Shown: positions 1 to 12,900 of the stretch, piece by piece | Layout: the number at the start of each line of letters is the position of its first letter | How positions within the stretch are numbered: position 1 is the stretch's first letter | Assembly: GCA_002049455.2 (NCBI GenBank) | Contig: KV918819.1 | Coordinates: forward strand, 186,001 to 250,000 | Reading direction: 5' to 3' | DNA length: 64,000 nucleotides | Source of the DNA: Porphyra umbilicalis | Lineage: Eukaryota; Rhodophyta; Bangiophyceae; Bangiales; Bangiaceae | Translations under genes and position numbers: made by a program | Notes under the pieces: model-generated | The model's input: only the letters and a program-made list of their open reading frames with translations | Databases searched by the model: none | What the model was told of the DNA's origin: nothing

Positions 1-319
1 GTGACGGTCTTGATTCGGACTGAGAGATACATACAAGCACTTGGAAGAATGGGTACCGAGAATGAAGAAGTGAAGACACAAGACGAGAGGGTGCTCAACC
101 ACCTCGACCATTCGCCGTCACATCCTACGAGCTCCGGCTGTCATCAACCACCGGACATAGAGGCGCTTCCTCGAACTGGGCGCAGAACGCTCCATGCCGA
201 GGTTCGGTCAGAGCTACGCCGCACAGTACGGGCTGGTGCTTCGTCTTCGAGCAGAAAAGAAAAGCATAGGAACACGAAAAACGCTGCGGCTCTTTTGCGG
301 AAAAGGCGTGGCCACACAC

Positions 320-2040
320 GGTGGGGGGGGGCGCCACCGTGCGTGCTCTAGTCGTCTCGTTGGCGCCCGCAGGGTCGACGGATGCAGGTGCCGGCGATTC
401 AGGACGGGCGGTTGCGAGGGGCGGGGGCATGCGCCCCCTGGCGTGGGGGGGTAGGCTCGCCGCGCGGACGCTGCTCGGCGTGGCGACGGAAGCCGTCGCG
501 GTGCGGTTGGGGTCTAATCGCCGCGTTGGGGAAGCGGACGTCATGGCGCCTCCCAACCTCCCGCCGTCGGTGCCTGTCATCGGCGGCGGGGTAGAAACCC
601 CGCCGACCGGGGCTGCCACCACCCGTGCAGCCGCCGCGGAAGCGGCTGGGCTGTAGTGTGCTGGCCAGGCGACGCGGCGGGCGCTGCGGCGGCGTACTGG
701 CGCGCGGCGTCGGCTGGGGCTCTCGGCATTGCCCTGACGCCAAGAGTCGACGCGAGTGTGCGGACGTCCGTGCGGAGGGCGGCGGCGCTTGGCGAGGCGT
801 CATTGTTTGCGAGCAGGGGGTTGGCGGGGGGCCCCGCGTGGACGTGTACTGACGTCGACCGCGCGGCGAAGCTGTTGTGGCCGTCGTAAGGGGCCGCGCC
901 CGACGCGGTGGACGCAACTCTAGGCGGCACCACATGAGGGATAGGAGGGGGGGTCGACAACGAAAAGGACTATGACGCCCTGGCGGCTGCCATCGACCTT
1001 GTCCTCACGACCGCCGAGCTAGCCACAGCGCGGATGACGGCCGCCACACTCGGCGCGGTGACGCCGGGCGGCACCGCGTGCCCCGACTACGCGCGTTCGG
1101 TGACGGTCACGACGACCGCCGCCCGCGGTCTTCGGAACGCCTCCACCGCCGCTACCGCGGTGGCAGCAGGGACCCCCACCGCCGTCACGGCCGCCCGCCG
1201 GCGAGAGGCGGCGGCGGCGGCCGCCGCCGCCGCGTCGCCCCCCGCCGCTGTCGCCCCCCCCGCCACAGACTGGTCCGCGGCGGAGGCGTCGGGGACGCTG
1301 TTGCCGAGCCAATCGTCGATGATGTCCCGTCAGTCCTCGGATAGTGGGCTCCGGGGGGAGACGCCGACGCCACGGCGGCTGGCCAGCCGCCCGACCGCCA
1401 GGCGACGTCGGAGCAGCCGCCACTGCTTGACCGGCGGCGGCCACCGGTATCTCCCGCCCCGGGGCGGCGGTAGCAGGGGGGAGCCGGCCGCTGCGCGTCG
1501 GGCATCGCGGCCGCCGCCGAAGCCGCGACGGAGGGAAGCTCGTCGCCGAGGGCCACATTTCGAGCGTCAGCGAGGCGGCACGCGGCCCGGGCAGCGTGGT
1601 CGGCTCGCCACCGGGACCTCGAAGAGGGTCGAGGACGGCTTCCGGACGGCGCTCAGGGGGAGTTGTTCAGGGGGTGGGTCACGGTTTAGCTGTTTTCTCT
1701 GCCCGCCAAAGAGGGTAGGGGGGTCGACTTTCCCAGGTCCGCCGCAGCCGGAATGGCGTGGAGTTCAACCGTCGGAGAGCGTGGGCCGGCGGCGGCGGGC
1801 ACCGCAGCCGCCGCCGCCACCGCTGTGCCCCCCCCCCCGCCCATTCCACTCTCCTCGCAGCCGCACGTGCCGGGTTCCCTTTCCCTTCCGCAGGCGTCGG
1901 TGCTCGGCCTCGACCCCGCTCACCGAGCCTTCCTGTGTGAGGCGCTCCCTGGTCTGGCGACCGCCGCCTCCGACCCTTCCTGCGTTGCTACCGCCGCCCG
2001 TGCCACCACTGACGCTCACCGCCACCCGCTGGGCGTGAAA
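320..2040 (+). other. GC-rich, Ala-rich coding-like stretch, probably decayed
   Basis: I do not recognise this region. On the + strand, stretches of one frame read like protein (for example DYDALAAAIDLVLTTAEL near 970-1030 and YWRAASAGALGIALTP near 695-745), but a TAA at 887-889 and a TGA near 942 interrupt it, and the preceding stretch (about 320-656) is in another frame. The part after 1180 is low-complexity Ala/Arg/Pro. The pattern suggests an old gene or transposon ORF that has lost its frame, but in DNA this rich in G and C open frames are cheap, so the call is weak. Confidence 0.2.
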
Positions 2041-2539
2041 AGAGCGGGAACGTCGTTGGCCTGGCCGCCACGCTGGTTGCCGCAGGGTCCGCGTGCCGCA
2101 TGTTGTACTTGATCGGCGCGGTGCCGGTAGTGGACGAGCTGTCATAGGTGCGCAGCCAGGCGATAGAGCGGCGGCGCCCGCCGCGCCGGCGGTAGATGCC
2201 ACAGAGGTGGTGGATGCGGCTGACGCCGACGCCGAAACCAATGTTCATGGCACCAGAAAAGACGGTGTAGGCGGCGGCGCCCGCCGAGGCACGGACACCC
2301 GCGGCGCGGCGGAGGGCGCGCGCGCCGCGGGTGGCGGCGGCGGCGGCAGCGGCGACGTTAACCTCGCTGGCAGACGAGGCGGCGGGTGAGGGGCGGCGGA
2401 CGACGTGCTCCCGCACCGTGCCGTCGCTGTGGCTGACGTGAGCGGTGGAGGGTGGGAAGAAGTGCGTAGCTGGCGAGGGGGACGAAAGTGCTGGCGCGCG
2501 GCGGGATATGTGTCATTTTCTTGCTCTTCTTCCCACAAG

Positions 2540-5500
2540 CGTTCGCCCGAGGCTGTTAGTTGCGCTTAGTGTCTTTGTTGATATGTAGTCTCGAAAGGAT
2601 ACGAATCTAATGCACACACACACAGTGAGCTTCCATGCACCGGCTTCATTCCACGTCCACGTTGTTTTAATGTCGTACGTTACACATTATCGTCCATGGT
2701 GGAAATCTGCGTCGCCTTGGGTTAGGGACTCGGGCCGGTGCGTCTGCGCGACGTGCGATTCCTGCAGTTGACGTGTGAGGAGAACGGGTCTTCAGTGCTC
2801 CCGAACACTGAACCTCTGGTGCAGGCATTGAAATCACTAACGAGTGGGCTTTGCTCTTCGTCTTTGTCTGTCGCGGGATTTCTTGGGCAGCCTACGCTCT
2901 TGGAGCCGTCATCACCAGATTACCGATGGTCCATCACGGCGGAGGCGAAAAGCTTAGGGTCTGGTTGGGGTCGCCGCCATCACCCCTTCACGGCTGTTGG
3001 ACGGATGGTGCGCACACCACAGGCGTTCTCTTCGGGAGCCCCCGCCCCACCCGATCCCCGTGACAGCCGACTGGGGGCGGCACCACATGTAGTCGCTGGC
3101 GACGCGGGCGACGAGCCCCGTCGCTCAAACCGCTGACCCATGAGCAGTGGCCGCCACGGTGCGGGGTGGAATGAGTTCGGCGCGTGCGCAAGACGGATAG
3201 TGCGGGTGGGGGTGGGAAAGGCGACGGCAGTGTCGGTGCATGGGGTCTCGGTCGCCAGAACACGCGTCAGACCGGGACCAGTGCAGTGACAGACGCTGCG
3301 CTGTCGCTACTACTCAGGCGAGGGTGTGTACTTCACGAGCACACGCACGTGCCGGACAATGCCATGTATGCAGCTGTGATGTGCGCGCAGATAGGAGGCT
3401 CCCGCACGGATTGTTGCCCGTGAGGTGATCGCAAGTGGGCGGAAGCAACTGGCAACAAAAAGCCTGCCATAATTTCAATTGAGACGTCATATTTATGCTA
3501 AATGTGAAAACACACAAGCCAGGACTTGCCTACACAGCATCGGAGTTGTAGACATTCACTTGACAAATCACTCTGAAAGTGACCCCCGTTGTCGTTCTTT
3601 TGCTTTGTGGACCAAAACGTTGACTAAGCCGGTCGTTAACTTAGTGCCGCGCTATTAGGAGCCGTTGAGTCGTTAGGGACTGGCACCAGCGACCAAGTCG
3701 ACACATCGCGGGCACTCCGTTTCTCGCAGAAGCGCATGTATGACTCACGCACTCAAGATGCCAGCCCGGAATTGGCCTTTGCGTGTGCCCTGCCATCATG
3801 ACTCGAGGTGTGAAAAAGAGCGTGTTTAATAGACATAGCTATTCGTGTCGCAAACGGGAAGAGGGGCAATGAGAAAAACAAGATGAAAGACATGACAGAA
3901 TGGCGCCCCCCTCTTCTGCGCTCCTCTCGAACGGAGCATCAACAGCAGGGACCTTGAGAAGCGTCGATCCGCACGTCTAGACGTTCAGCACGTCCACCGT
4001 CCAGCGCATCACGGACTCCTCCGAATGAGGCATCTGAATGGGCTGAACAAAAGCTCAACCACAGAGCAAACGTCCCCGACCTGTTCCTACAATCATATCA
4101 AAGAGCACGAAAGCAACAGACAATGTCCCAGATATCATAGTCACGCCCACAATGTCAGTGTCAATATCAGAGCACACCTCACAGCGGGACCGTGCAGGTA
4201 CACGTCGCATTCGGACGAACATGGCGAGGGCGTGGGGGGTGGCAGCAGAGGTGGGGCAATCAAAGAGAGCGAGGAAAGGTCGGGTGATGCAGTCTTCAAC
4301 GAGCCATGCTCGACAGCAGGGGGGGGACAAAGCCTCAGAACATTCACGTACGAAACCGTACTCATGCATCTCGTAATTAAAAAACATACACAACGACACG
4401 TGCTCATCTTGCCGATGGTCCCAGTGCCCGCCCACATCCCTCATACAACTGTGCAATTGGAGCAATAGATCGGAAGCACATACCAAGAGCGCGGGTGGCG
4501 TGCCGTGGGACACCATTGCGTTCATCAGGGGCAATGCGGGACGAGGCGAGGAAGACGCGACAACGACGTCCACGACGGGGACAGCCGTCGGGAGGAAGGA
4601 GATCGTCGATGGCTCCACCGTCCCCAGCAGGGTGGCGGCGTTCCGATCGGACACACGGCACCGTTGACTGATCTGCTTTTCTATGAATCAAAGCGGGCCA
4701 CACAAGTTTGCAGCAGCGCAACACATAATTAGAATTCGATATCGGAAAAGAAAGGTTTGGAGCCAATCTGTCACAATTATGAGGCATCGACAGGTCTTTT
4801 GATCGCTGCGTTGCGAAACGAAATTAGTCCGTCGATCACACCGGACTTCTCAGTGCTTCATCGCTTTCGCCTCTTATTCCATTCTAATTAGTAGCAGTGA
4901 CCACGTTAGATACTCTGCATACTGGGAATGAGAGCAGTGCTTCTGATGCCGTCGCGCACGACGCGACCCGTCCTCACTGCAAGGGCATATCGAAGTGGCC
5001 ACAGGAAAAATCCGCCGCATCCCGGACGATCACGCAAAGCGGTTCCTCAGGCGTGAGCGCGCACCGCGGCTCCCTGAGGCCATTCGTACAAAATGGGACA
5101 GGCGCGCCACACTGGGCCAACAAAAGTGCTGCCGTGGTCCATCCTTTCGTAAGAGCACTCAGCCCGTCTCACAGACGCGTCTGGGAGGGGAACTTGTGGA
5201 GAACTGTTGATGGCATCTCTTGCCGAAGATACTCATTTCTGGGCGCTCATTGGTCCGAAGTATTCTAGCATGGGCGCCGTAGCCAGGCGGCCAATGAACG
5301 CTGACTGACCTTGGCACATGTGCGGCAGAGTTTCTGACCCACTGCGACAGTCCTGTGTCCTGTTGCCCCAGACGCACTCAAGCTGATCCTAACAGCGGCT
5401 GCAGGGGCCGCGTCAGCATTCAGGGTCTGAATGGGCCAAAGCACCTGCAGTGAGGCAGAGAAAAGGACCGTGTGTCTCGTGAGGGAGTCCCAAGACAGCC

Positions 5501-6900
5501 TCTCACTGCTCATGCAGCGTGGTGGTCCACAGCCAACGTTAACCAGGTCATGAAAATGAGCTGCCTCGCACTGAAACCAACTTGAAAACCGTCGACTTTG
5601 GTCGAAGTGTAACTGTTGAAGGACATGTTAACATGTGGGACTGAGGGATTTTTTGGAGAACGACTGTAGCCCTTGTATCTGTCCAAGAACAAATGTCAGG
5701 TACGTTCGACCTGGACGGAGAGCCTTGCACGAAATCGCTCTCTCAGGGGCAGTCCGCATGGATTGGTAGGCTACTTCTGAACCAAGCGGCCCTGGAGGCC
5801 TCGACCTTTGAATGCCCCTAGCTTCGTTCGGCACTGCACAAAAAAAACTGTGATTTCTAATGTAAAGCGCCACATATATCCCTGTATCCTGACTCTTATA
5901 TCTGGGATACGGATACGATATAATCTCGCAATTTCTGTCAGACAGGATAAATATATCCTCTTCTCCTTTTCTCATACTGCATTTTGGATATATTGCTTAT
6001 CCCGAATTTTGTCCCGCGGGACAGAGACAGAGACTGACTGTGAATAACAGCACTCTATTGGTCGAAAACGACAGTAAGAAGGCATCGAAGCCAATAGAAA
6101 GCCCGCATTCGGTACCAGGACCTTGCATTCAGCAGAACTCACTGTTTGTTGCCGCTTGATCCGATTTTCTTGGCACATAGCAAGCTGCCTACGCGAGATC
6201 TTGAGATTTTCTACTGTTTCCTTGCCAGAAGTGCAGAAAAAGAGAGGAGCTGATGTCGATTTCCAGGCTGGATGGGCACATGTAAGCAATCAGGCGCACC
6301 AAGTCAGTCCCAGGGGCGCATCTGAATGGTGGAGAGAGTCGGTCTGCAAGTCAGTCTCTGTCCACCAGGACAAAATTCGGGGATCAGCAATACGTCCTCT
6401 GCTCGTATCCGAAGTGGAGACGGATATAATGCACGGATATAATCCTCGGGGATATATCCATGACAACCCCTGGTGGCCACATCATGACCTGCATCTTTGA
6501 TTGCATCCCCGGGTCCCTGTCACTGCGTCTGGGAGGCCCTGTAATCAATTTAACGGACTCTCGATTGATTCGCGCACGCTGTGGGCTATTCGAACCGACA
6601 TATTGAGTATATCTGGCTGACGTCTGTGACGGAACTGGCCCGTGCTTTTCATGCGTTCTCGGGGCAATGCATTTGAGGAGTCCGCGTGCATGGATACGTG
6701 GTTGTTCCAAGTTTACCAGAAGTCGCCGGCAGTCTCCATCAATAAACGACCTGTTAGTTGCGCGAAACCTCCGCCCTTAAGTGCATTCGAGGCCTGCGGA
6801 AGTCTGTCCCGTATCCGGCACGGCCGGATGCTATCCGCTGCCGGAGGGCTCCCATGGTGCTACCGTCTGCGACACAGTTAGCCCCCCTGCGCGACATGTA
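2540..6900. other. Gene-poor, lower-GC stretch
   Basis: No convincing gene is visible on either strand. Base composition drops sharply compared with the flanks, and the open frames are short and mostly lack ATG starts (the longest, about 199 codons on the minus strand at 4055-4654, begins at GTG and matches nothing I know). The only structure is the foldback repeat at 5986-6396. Confidence 0.5.
5986..6396. repeat. Foldback/MITE-like inverted repeat
   Basis: The left arm (about 5986-6039) contains ATTGCTTATCCCGAATTTTG and then GGACAGAGAC. The right arm (about 6349-6396) contains the reverse complement, GGACAAAATTCGGGGATCAG, preceded by CAGTCTCTGTCC. About 310 bp separate the arms. Clusters of TATATCC/GGATATA words flank both arms (5870-5960 and 6415-6465), so the symmetry may extend further. 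No coding capacity and no clear target duplication was found, so this is a non-autonomous DNA element or a chance-preserved foldback. Confidence 0.45.
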
Positions 6901-6930
6901 GGCGACACTCGACCGTAGTGTGTCGCCAAT

Positions 6931-7194
6931 GTGTCGCCAAGAAGGAACCAAAAATTTCTCCTAGGGCACGACCGCCGACGGGCGGCTGCCGCGACGTTCT
7001 ACTTTTGCTTCTTTGAATCTGACGACGACGATCCACCCCCGCACAGATTCTTCGCCGCGTTGGTCGCGGATGAGTGGCAGGGGGCGTTGAATGCGGCCAT
7101 GGCGTCTGGCCGGCGTATGACGCGTGCCATGAAGCGCCCTCCGTTGCTGCAGAGGTCCCCCGTCGCCCACCGGCCGAAGTCCGACCGTCGTTGA
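6931..7194 (+). CDS. Short hypothetical ORF left of the first Harbinger copy
   Basis: An 87-codon frame reads protein-like in its middle (FFAALVADEWQGALNAAMAS), with an acidic run (ESDDDD) before it and a basic tail. It faces the dead transposase at 7496-8934, which is the same convergent layout as the Myb-like/transposase pair at 16.3-19.0 kb, so it could be a remnant of that element's second ORF. It has no recognisable domain and could equally be chance. Confidence 0.2.
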   Translation: MSPRRNQKFLLGHDRRRAAAATFYFCFFESDDDDPPPHRFFAALVADEWQGALNAAMASGRRMTRAMKRPPLLQRSPVAHRPKSDRR

Positions 7195-7495
7195 CAGTGA
7201 CGGTCGCACTGAGCGGCCGGTAGTGCTTCCGAGCTGCTTTTCTTCTTTGTCGCATTGCGTTCCACTGACTTGATCAGTACAGTTTGCCTGTCTCTTCTCT
7301 CCCAGTCACCCGCCCCGTTCGACACCAGACCATACTCACAAGTAAGACACCGTTGCCAATCCCACATCAGCTGCCAGACACACATCAAGCTTCGAGGAAG
7401 AGGCGCATCATCGAGACGTACAAAAGAAAAAAATCCTACCAGAGGCAGGAAAAACAACCTTGTTTGGCCCGTAGGCCACCACGCTACGCTCACGA

Positions 7496-8934
7496 CTACA
7501 GATAAGGCGCTAACAACTTCCCCCCGTTCTCGTACACATGCTCGGTCAAGTTCGCACGCAGCTCGCAGTAGCTGGTCGTATCTGTCGCCTTTTGCTCGGT
7601 CGCAATGATGTATTGGGGAGAGCCTTTGACGAGTGGCCCACTATCATGGCCTGGGACTGCCCTATCATCAGCGATCTTGTCCAATAGCGGACGCCAAACT
7701 CCATGGCCTGAGGTCGGGCGCTCCTCAAACCCATCTTCTTGCTCAGCATTCTCTCCAATCTCCTGTTTGAGCTTGGCCGTCACCTGCATGCGCACCTGGA
7801 CCCAGTATCCACTACGCCGGTGGGCGGTCGCTATATTGTGCATGATGGCTACGGCCTTTCCTTCGCTGATGATGGTGGGTATGTTTGCGAAGCGAGCGGG
7901 ACAGAGCGAAGTGTTGAACCGCTTTCACTTGATGGCGTGCAATCTCTCGGCCTACTTGCGTAGGGCCTCCTGCAGACGGTTGAAGTCCTCTGCTTGATAG
8001 TGTTGGGATTGGGGTGCGGCTGGACGAAGATGGGATAGGCAGGGTAGCCAAAGTCAGACAAATAGTGAAGCAGCCGACGCGTCCGGTTTTCAACCATGGA
8101 CGTGAATTCGCGGGGAGGCCATAGGCCCTCCTTGACGTCCAGAAAGAGCGGAGACGCGTTCAGCACGTTCATTTCGTTGTGGCTGCCGGGCGAGCCGATG
8201 TAGATGTGCGAGATGTAGGCATTCGCGTCGCAAACCGTCTCGATGACAACCGTGCGCTGGCCTCCGCGGCCTTGGTACTGACCAGCTAACCCCTTGAGGC
8301 ACGCAGACCACGTCCAGGGCGTGCAGTCAGTGGACACAATGCAGCCAGGCACACCGCGGACCGCGTTGCGCCGCAAAATGTCCTTGAGCTCGTCGTTGCT
8401 CGGCGGCCGCAAGTAGGACCCCTGATAGTGCTCCACGTTGAACTCAATGAACGTGTGCGTCGCCAACATCATCGTTGCCACGCCAAGGCGGACGTATTTT
8501 TCCGGTTGATCATAAGACGTCCCGCAGGCCAATACCCGGAGCGCCGCAATCAGCTTCTGCAGCGTGTAGGCCTGTGGGCGGCCCGTTGCGTTGATGGAGC
8601 GCCGCCAGAATGGCCTGTCCTGCAACTTAGCGTAAATCTCAAACACGACGGCCCGCGGGAGCCGGAAGAGCCGCTCAAACATGCGCCGATCGCAGAGCGG
8701 GGGGCGGCCACGCCAACCAAAGTAATCCTTCATAATGCGACGGAGACCGGCCTCAAGATCTCGGTACACGTTAGGTCTTCGAACACGTCGTCGATGTGAG
8801 CGCGTCTCTCGAGCCCCTCGCTCGCGCTCTGCGCCGGTCAACCGCGATCGCCATCGCACCCGCCGCCTCCGCAGTCCCACATTGGCCAAGAGAACGGCCT
8901 CCACCTCGCTCTCATTGTCCGTGTACGACCCCAT
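7496..8934 (-). pseudogene. PIF/Harbinger-type transposase (Plant_tran family), disrupted
   Basis: The frame from the ATG at 8934 (MGSYTDNESE) encodes about 300 residues of a transposase of the 'plant transposon protein' branch of PIF/Harbinger. Family landmarks are RRIMKDYFGWRGRPP, the segment LQKLIAALRVLACG, a first catalytic Asp in IVSTDCTPWTW and a second in the SPGSHNEMNVL block. Near 7995 the frame shifts. The homologous continuation lies in another frame and runs to a stop at 7496, but it carries an in-frame TAG and TGA within about 20 codons after the shift. One frameshift plus two stops means the copy is dead, not mis-sequenced at one base. An upstream in-frame GTG at 9036 adds 34 residues of low-complexity sequence and was not used. 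Terminal inverted repeats were not found. Confidence 0.8.
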
Positions 8935-9189
8935 GCGGGAGACCTGTCGGCTGTGGGCCAGCGTTGCGCGGGATGATGGCGCATGCGCTGACGCAGAAAA
9001 CACCCGCGAAGAGGACGCCCGCGACGACGATGGCAATGCCTGCGGTCAGCACGGCGGTGGCCACCACATTGGCCGAGGATTCCGCATCCGCGCCGCTTTC
9101 CGCCTACCCCAACTGCGGCGGCCCCGCGGTCCCCCAGGACCTGTTGAATATCACTTCCGCACAGTGGGCTAAGTGCATCCGTTCGGCCA

Positions 9190-9489
9190 CACTGCTGTCC
9201 TGGAAGACGCCGCCAGGAGAGGGGGGGGGGTCGCATCGTGCGCGCCGCCTGGCCGGGGGCCACGGGCGGCTGGAAACGGCTTTCCAGCCACGTGACCGGT
9301 ATGGAACAGGCCGCCTGGAGGGGGGGGGGGGTCGACCTGTGCGCACCGCGTGTCCAAGGCCCTCTGACGGATGGAATCGGCTTTCCAGCCACGTAACCGG
9401 TCTGAAACAGGCCGCCTTAATAGGCGAGGGGGGGTCGCATCGCGTGCGCCGCCTGGGCGGGGCCTGTCGGCGCCAGGACGCGGCTTTCC
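9190..9489. repeat. Degenerate ~100-bp minisatellite, left part
   Basis: Units of about 100 bp share CTTTCCAGCCACGT(G/A)ACCGG, then GAACAGGCCGCC, a G run and GTCGCATCG. Clear starts lie near 9281 and 9381, and a third unit begins at about 9484. That third unit is cut by the copia insertion exactly at TTTCC and resumes at 14450 on the far side. Copies differ in the length of the G run. Confidence 0.65.
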
Positions 9490-9907
9490 TGTTGAATCGC
9501 AGTAAGGATAGGGGTTGGGGGACCACGGTGAAGTGGTTGAGTGGCTTGAGCTTGTGTGTGTGTGTGCGAAGGTGCTTTGTTGGTTGTCCTAAGGTTCGCC
9601 TGTCTCTCCCAACCGAGAGCACCTCTCAAATAGTCCCCACCAGCCCAAGTGCTCCCCCCTCTCGCGCCCACACCGACGCCCACGCCCTCGCACCAAATCG
9701 AATCACTCACCAAATCAACAGCCACTAGAGCAAAGCGAAGATCAAATCCAAATCATGCCAAAAGTAACGCCCCAAGATGACCCAACACAAATGTGTGCAA
9801 CTTGACCACGTCTTGCAAATGTACCATGTGGGGTACCATAAGGGTCACCGACCATCATCCATCCGCGAACCGCCAGTGGAGTCGGCGACGAGCATCACAG
9901 TCCAACA
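9490..9907 (-). repeat. 3' LTR of the copia element
   Basis: This 418-bp repeat reads TGTTGGACTG at its start and ends CGATTCAACA in element orientation. The minus-strand purine tract AAGGAGGAG lies directly before it. It is preceded on the plus strand by the target duplication TTTCC. Confidence 0.95.
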
Positions 9908-9942
9908 CTCCTCCTTGCTTGTTGCCGCGGCGGTTTTTGTTT

Positions 9943-12900
9943 TCAGCGAAGCCCCATGGCCTCGACTTGCTTGTCGTGCTTGGTCTTGCCGAGCTCCTTC
10001 GTCATCGGGTCCGCCATCATGTCGTCAGTTGCACAATGCTCCAGTGTCACCTTGTCCGTCGTGATGGCCTCGCGCACAAAGTGGTAGCGAATGTCCATGT
10101 GCTTAGTGCGCTTGTGCTCGACGGGGTTCTTGGAGAAGTCAATGCACCCGCTGTTGTCGACCTTGATGTTGATCGGCCCGCCCGAGATCGCTGTCCGCAG
10201 CCCTTGAGTTGCCACGCTTTGCACGAGCTTGTTGAGCCAAACAGCTTCCTTGCTGGCCTCACATAGAGCCATGTACTCGGCTTCCAATCGTCGACAGCGC
10301 CACCGTCTTCTGCAACTTAGAACCCCAGCTGACGGCTGCTCCGCCAAAGATGAAGGCGAAGCCCGTCGTGAAACGTCGCGTCTCGTGGTCACCCGCCCAG
10401 TCGGCATCACTAAAGCCTTGTAGACCACACGAAGAGTTCTTGTCGAAGACCAGCCCCTTGTCCATCGAACCCTTGACGTACCGTAGAGCGCGCTTGATCG
10501 CCACCCAACGCTCCTTGCCGTAGCACGAAACAAACCGACTCAGCTTGCCGATAGAGAAGGCGAGGTCAGGACGTGTCCCGATCATCAGGTACATTAGACT
10601 GCCGACGGCTTCGCGGTAGTGCAGCGCGTCGTCGCTCTCGTCGGCCTTGACCAGCTGCAGGCCCACCTCCAGCGGCATTCCAATCGGGTTGCACTCCGCC
10701 ATCCCGAACTTCTCCAGCACTTGCGCCGCGTACTTGCCCTGCGACAGCTTGAGGGTGCCCAACGCCTTGTCACGCCTAATCCCTAGCCCGAGGATGACCT
10801 TCGCCTCGCCCAGGTCCTTCATCTCAAAACGCTTGTGCAGAGTGTTCTTAATCTTGTAGATCGCCGCCAGGCTTGATGCCACCAACAGGAGATCGTCGAC
10901 GTACACCAGGACGATGATGATTTCGCCGTCATCCATGAGGAGGTAGAGGCATGCATCCGGGTCAATGTTGTCAAACCCCTGCGACTTGAGGAAGTCGTCG
11001 AGCTTGGCGTACCACATCTTGGGAGCTTGCTTCAGCCCATACAGCGCTTGGAGGAGACGACACACTTTGTCAGGATACGTCGGATCGACATAGCCGTCTG
11101 ATTGCTCCATGTAGACCTCCTGGTCAAGGTCGCCGTTGAGGGATGCCGTCTTGACGTCCATCTGATGAAGCTCCCACCCGTTTGCCGCCGTCATCGCCAG
11201 GATGCATCGAATGGTGGTGAACTTGGCTACCGGCGCGACCGTCTCGTTGGAGGCGAGCCCCTTGATCTGCCGGTTCCCCATGAAGCACAGGCGCGCCTTG
11301 TGACGCGTCGTGTTGTTCCCGTTCTTGCCAACCTCGTTCTTGACCTTGTCAACCCTCTTGCCCTTCAGCACGCGTCGACTGGCCGGGCGATCCGTCAAGC
11401 GCCAAGTCTTGTTCCTGCGGATGGCCTCCATCTCCTCGTCCATGGCAATCTTCCACTTAGCCGATTCCTGCCCTTGAACGGCTTGCACGTACGTCGTGGG
11501 CGCCTCGTGAGCAACCAGGCTCACCGGGCGCCAGTGCTCGACAGGGGGTCGCCGCGCTCGGCCGCTCCGACGCAGCGTGTCTTGAGAGCCGCCACAACCT
11601 TGATTGTCGTCCGCGGACTTGTCAGATCCATCGTCTTGCTTGTCATCCTTGTCGTCATTGTCAGCATCCACGTCTTCGCCGTCGCTTGCAAAGCGCAAAC
11701 CCGTCTCGACTCCGACGTTTTCGTCTCCGGGAAGCTCCTCTGCAACTTCTGCCACCTCGCTTACGTTCGTCTCGGCGAACACGACGCTTCGTGCCTTGAC
11801 GACCTTGCCGTCGTCGAGGATGACCTTGTACGCCTTGCTGCCGTCGGGAGAGCCAAAGAAGACGCCCTTCGCCGCCTTGTCACCAAACTTGCCGTCGATG
11901 TGACTCTTGCGCAGCACCACCCAGCATGTCGACCCAAACACCTGCATGTGGCTTACGTCGGGCGTATTTCCGGTCCACAGCTCAAAAGGCGTCTTGCCGA
12001 CGGGAAGCGCCCGGCTGGTGACGCGGTTCTTGATGTAGACCGCCGTCTTGATGGCATCCGCCCAAAGATGTTGATCGACGTCCTTGTGTCGCATCATGGT
12101 GCGAGCCATCTCCACGAGAATTCGGTTGAGCCGCTCAGCAACCCCGTTCTGCTGCGGCGTGTCGGGCACCGTGGTCTGGTGCGTCGTGCCGGTCTCATCG
12201 TGAAGAGCCTTGAATGCATTCGACACATACTCGCCGCCATTATCGGAGCGTAGGATCTTGATCTTGGTTCCCGTGTGCAGCTGGGCCTTCGTCAGCCACT
12301 TCTTGTACTCCGAGAGCAGATCGCTCTTCTTCTGCAGGAAGACCACGTCTGTCCAGCGGGAGAATTCGTCAGTGAAGGTGCCAAAGTAGAGCGCACCGCC
12401 ACGCGACGGCTCCGACATTGGCCCACCCAGGTCCGAGTGCACGAGCTGCAGGCGCTCGCTAACTCGACCTCCTCCTGCACTAGGCATAGGCGTCATAGCT
12501 GCCTTCCCATACACGCACGGCTCGCAGACGTCCTTGACCGCCATGGAAGAGCACTTGAGTCCATCGATATCCTTGTTCTTGATTATCCGCTTAACGCCAG
12601 CCACGTTGACGTGCCCAAGGCGCTCATGCCAAAGCTGAAGGGAGGCCACCGCAGCAATATCCAACAGTGGGGCCATGTCCAGGTGGTAGAGCCCACTCTT
12701 CCGCGTGCCGCACGCAGCGACCTTGTCGCTAATCTTGATGATCGTCTTACCGCCCGTGAATGACACTTCCGCACCACGTTCCTCCATCAGGCCGACCGAC
12801 ATGAGGTTGAAGCCCATGGTAGGAACATGGAGTACCTTCTCCAACTTGATCCTGCGCGTCTTGCCGTTAACGACGACATTGAGCACGACGGTTCCGACGC

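Noticed and set aside
4055..4654. 199-codon minus-strand ORF
   Set aside because: It starts at GTG, no family is recognisable, and overlapping open frames on the other strand are as long. Kept only as a remark.
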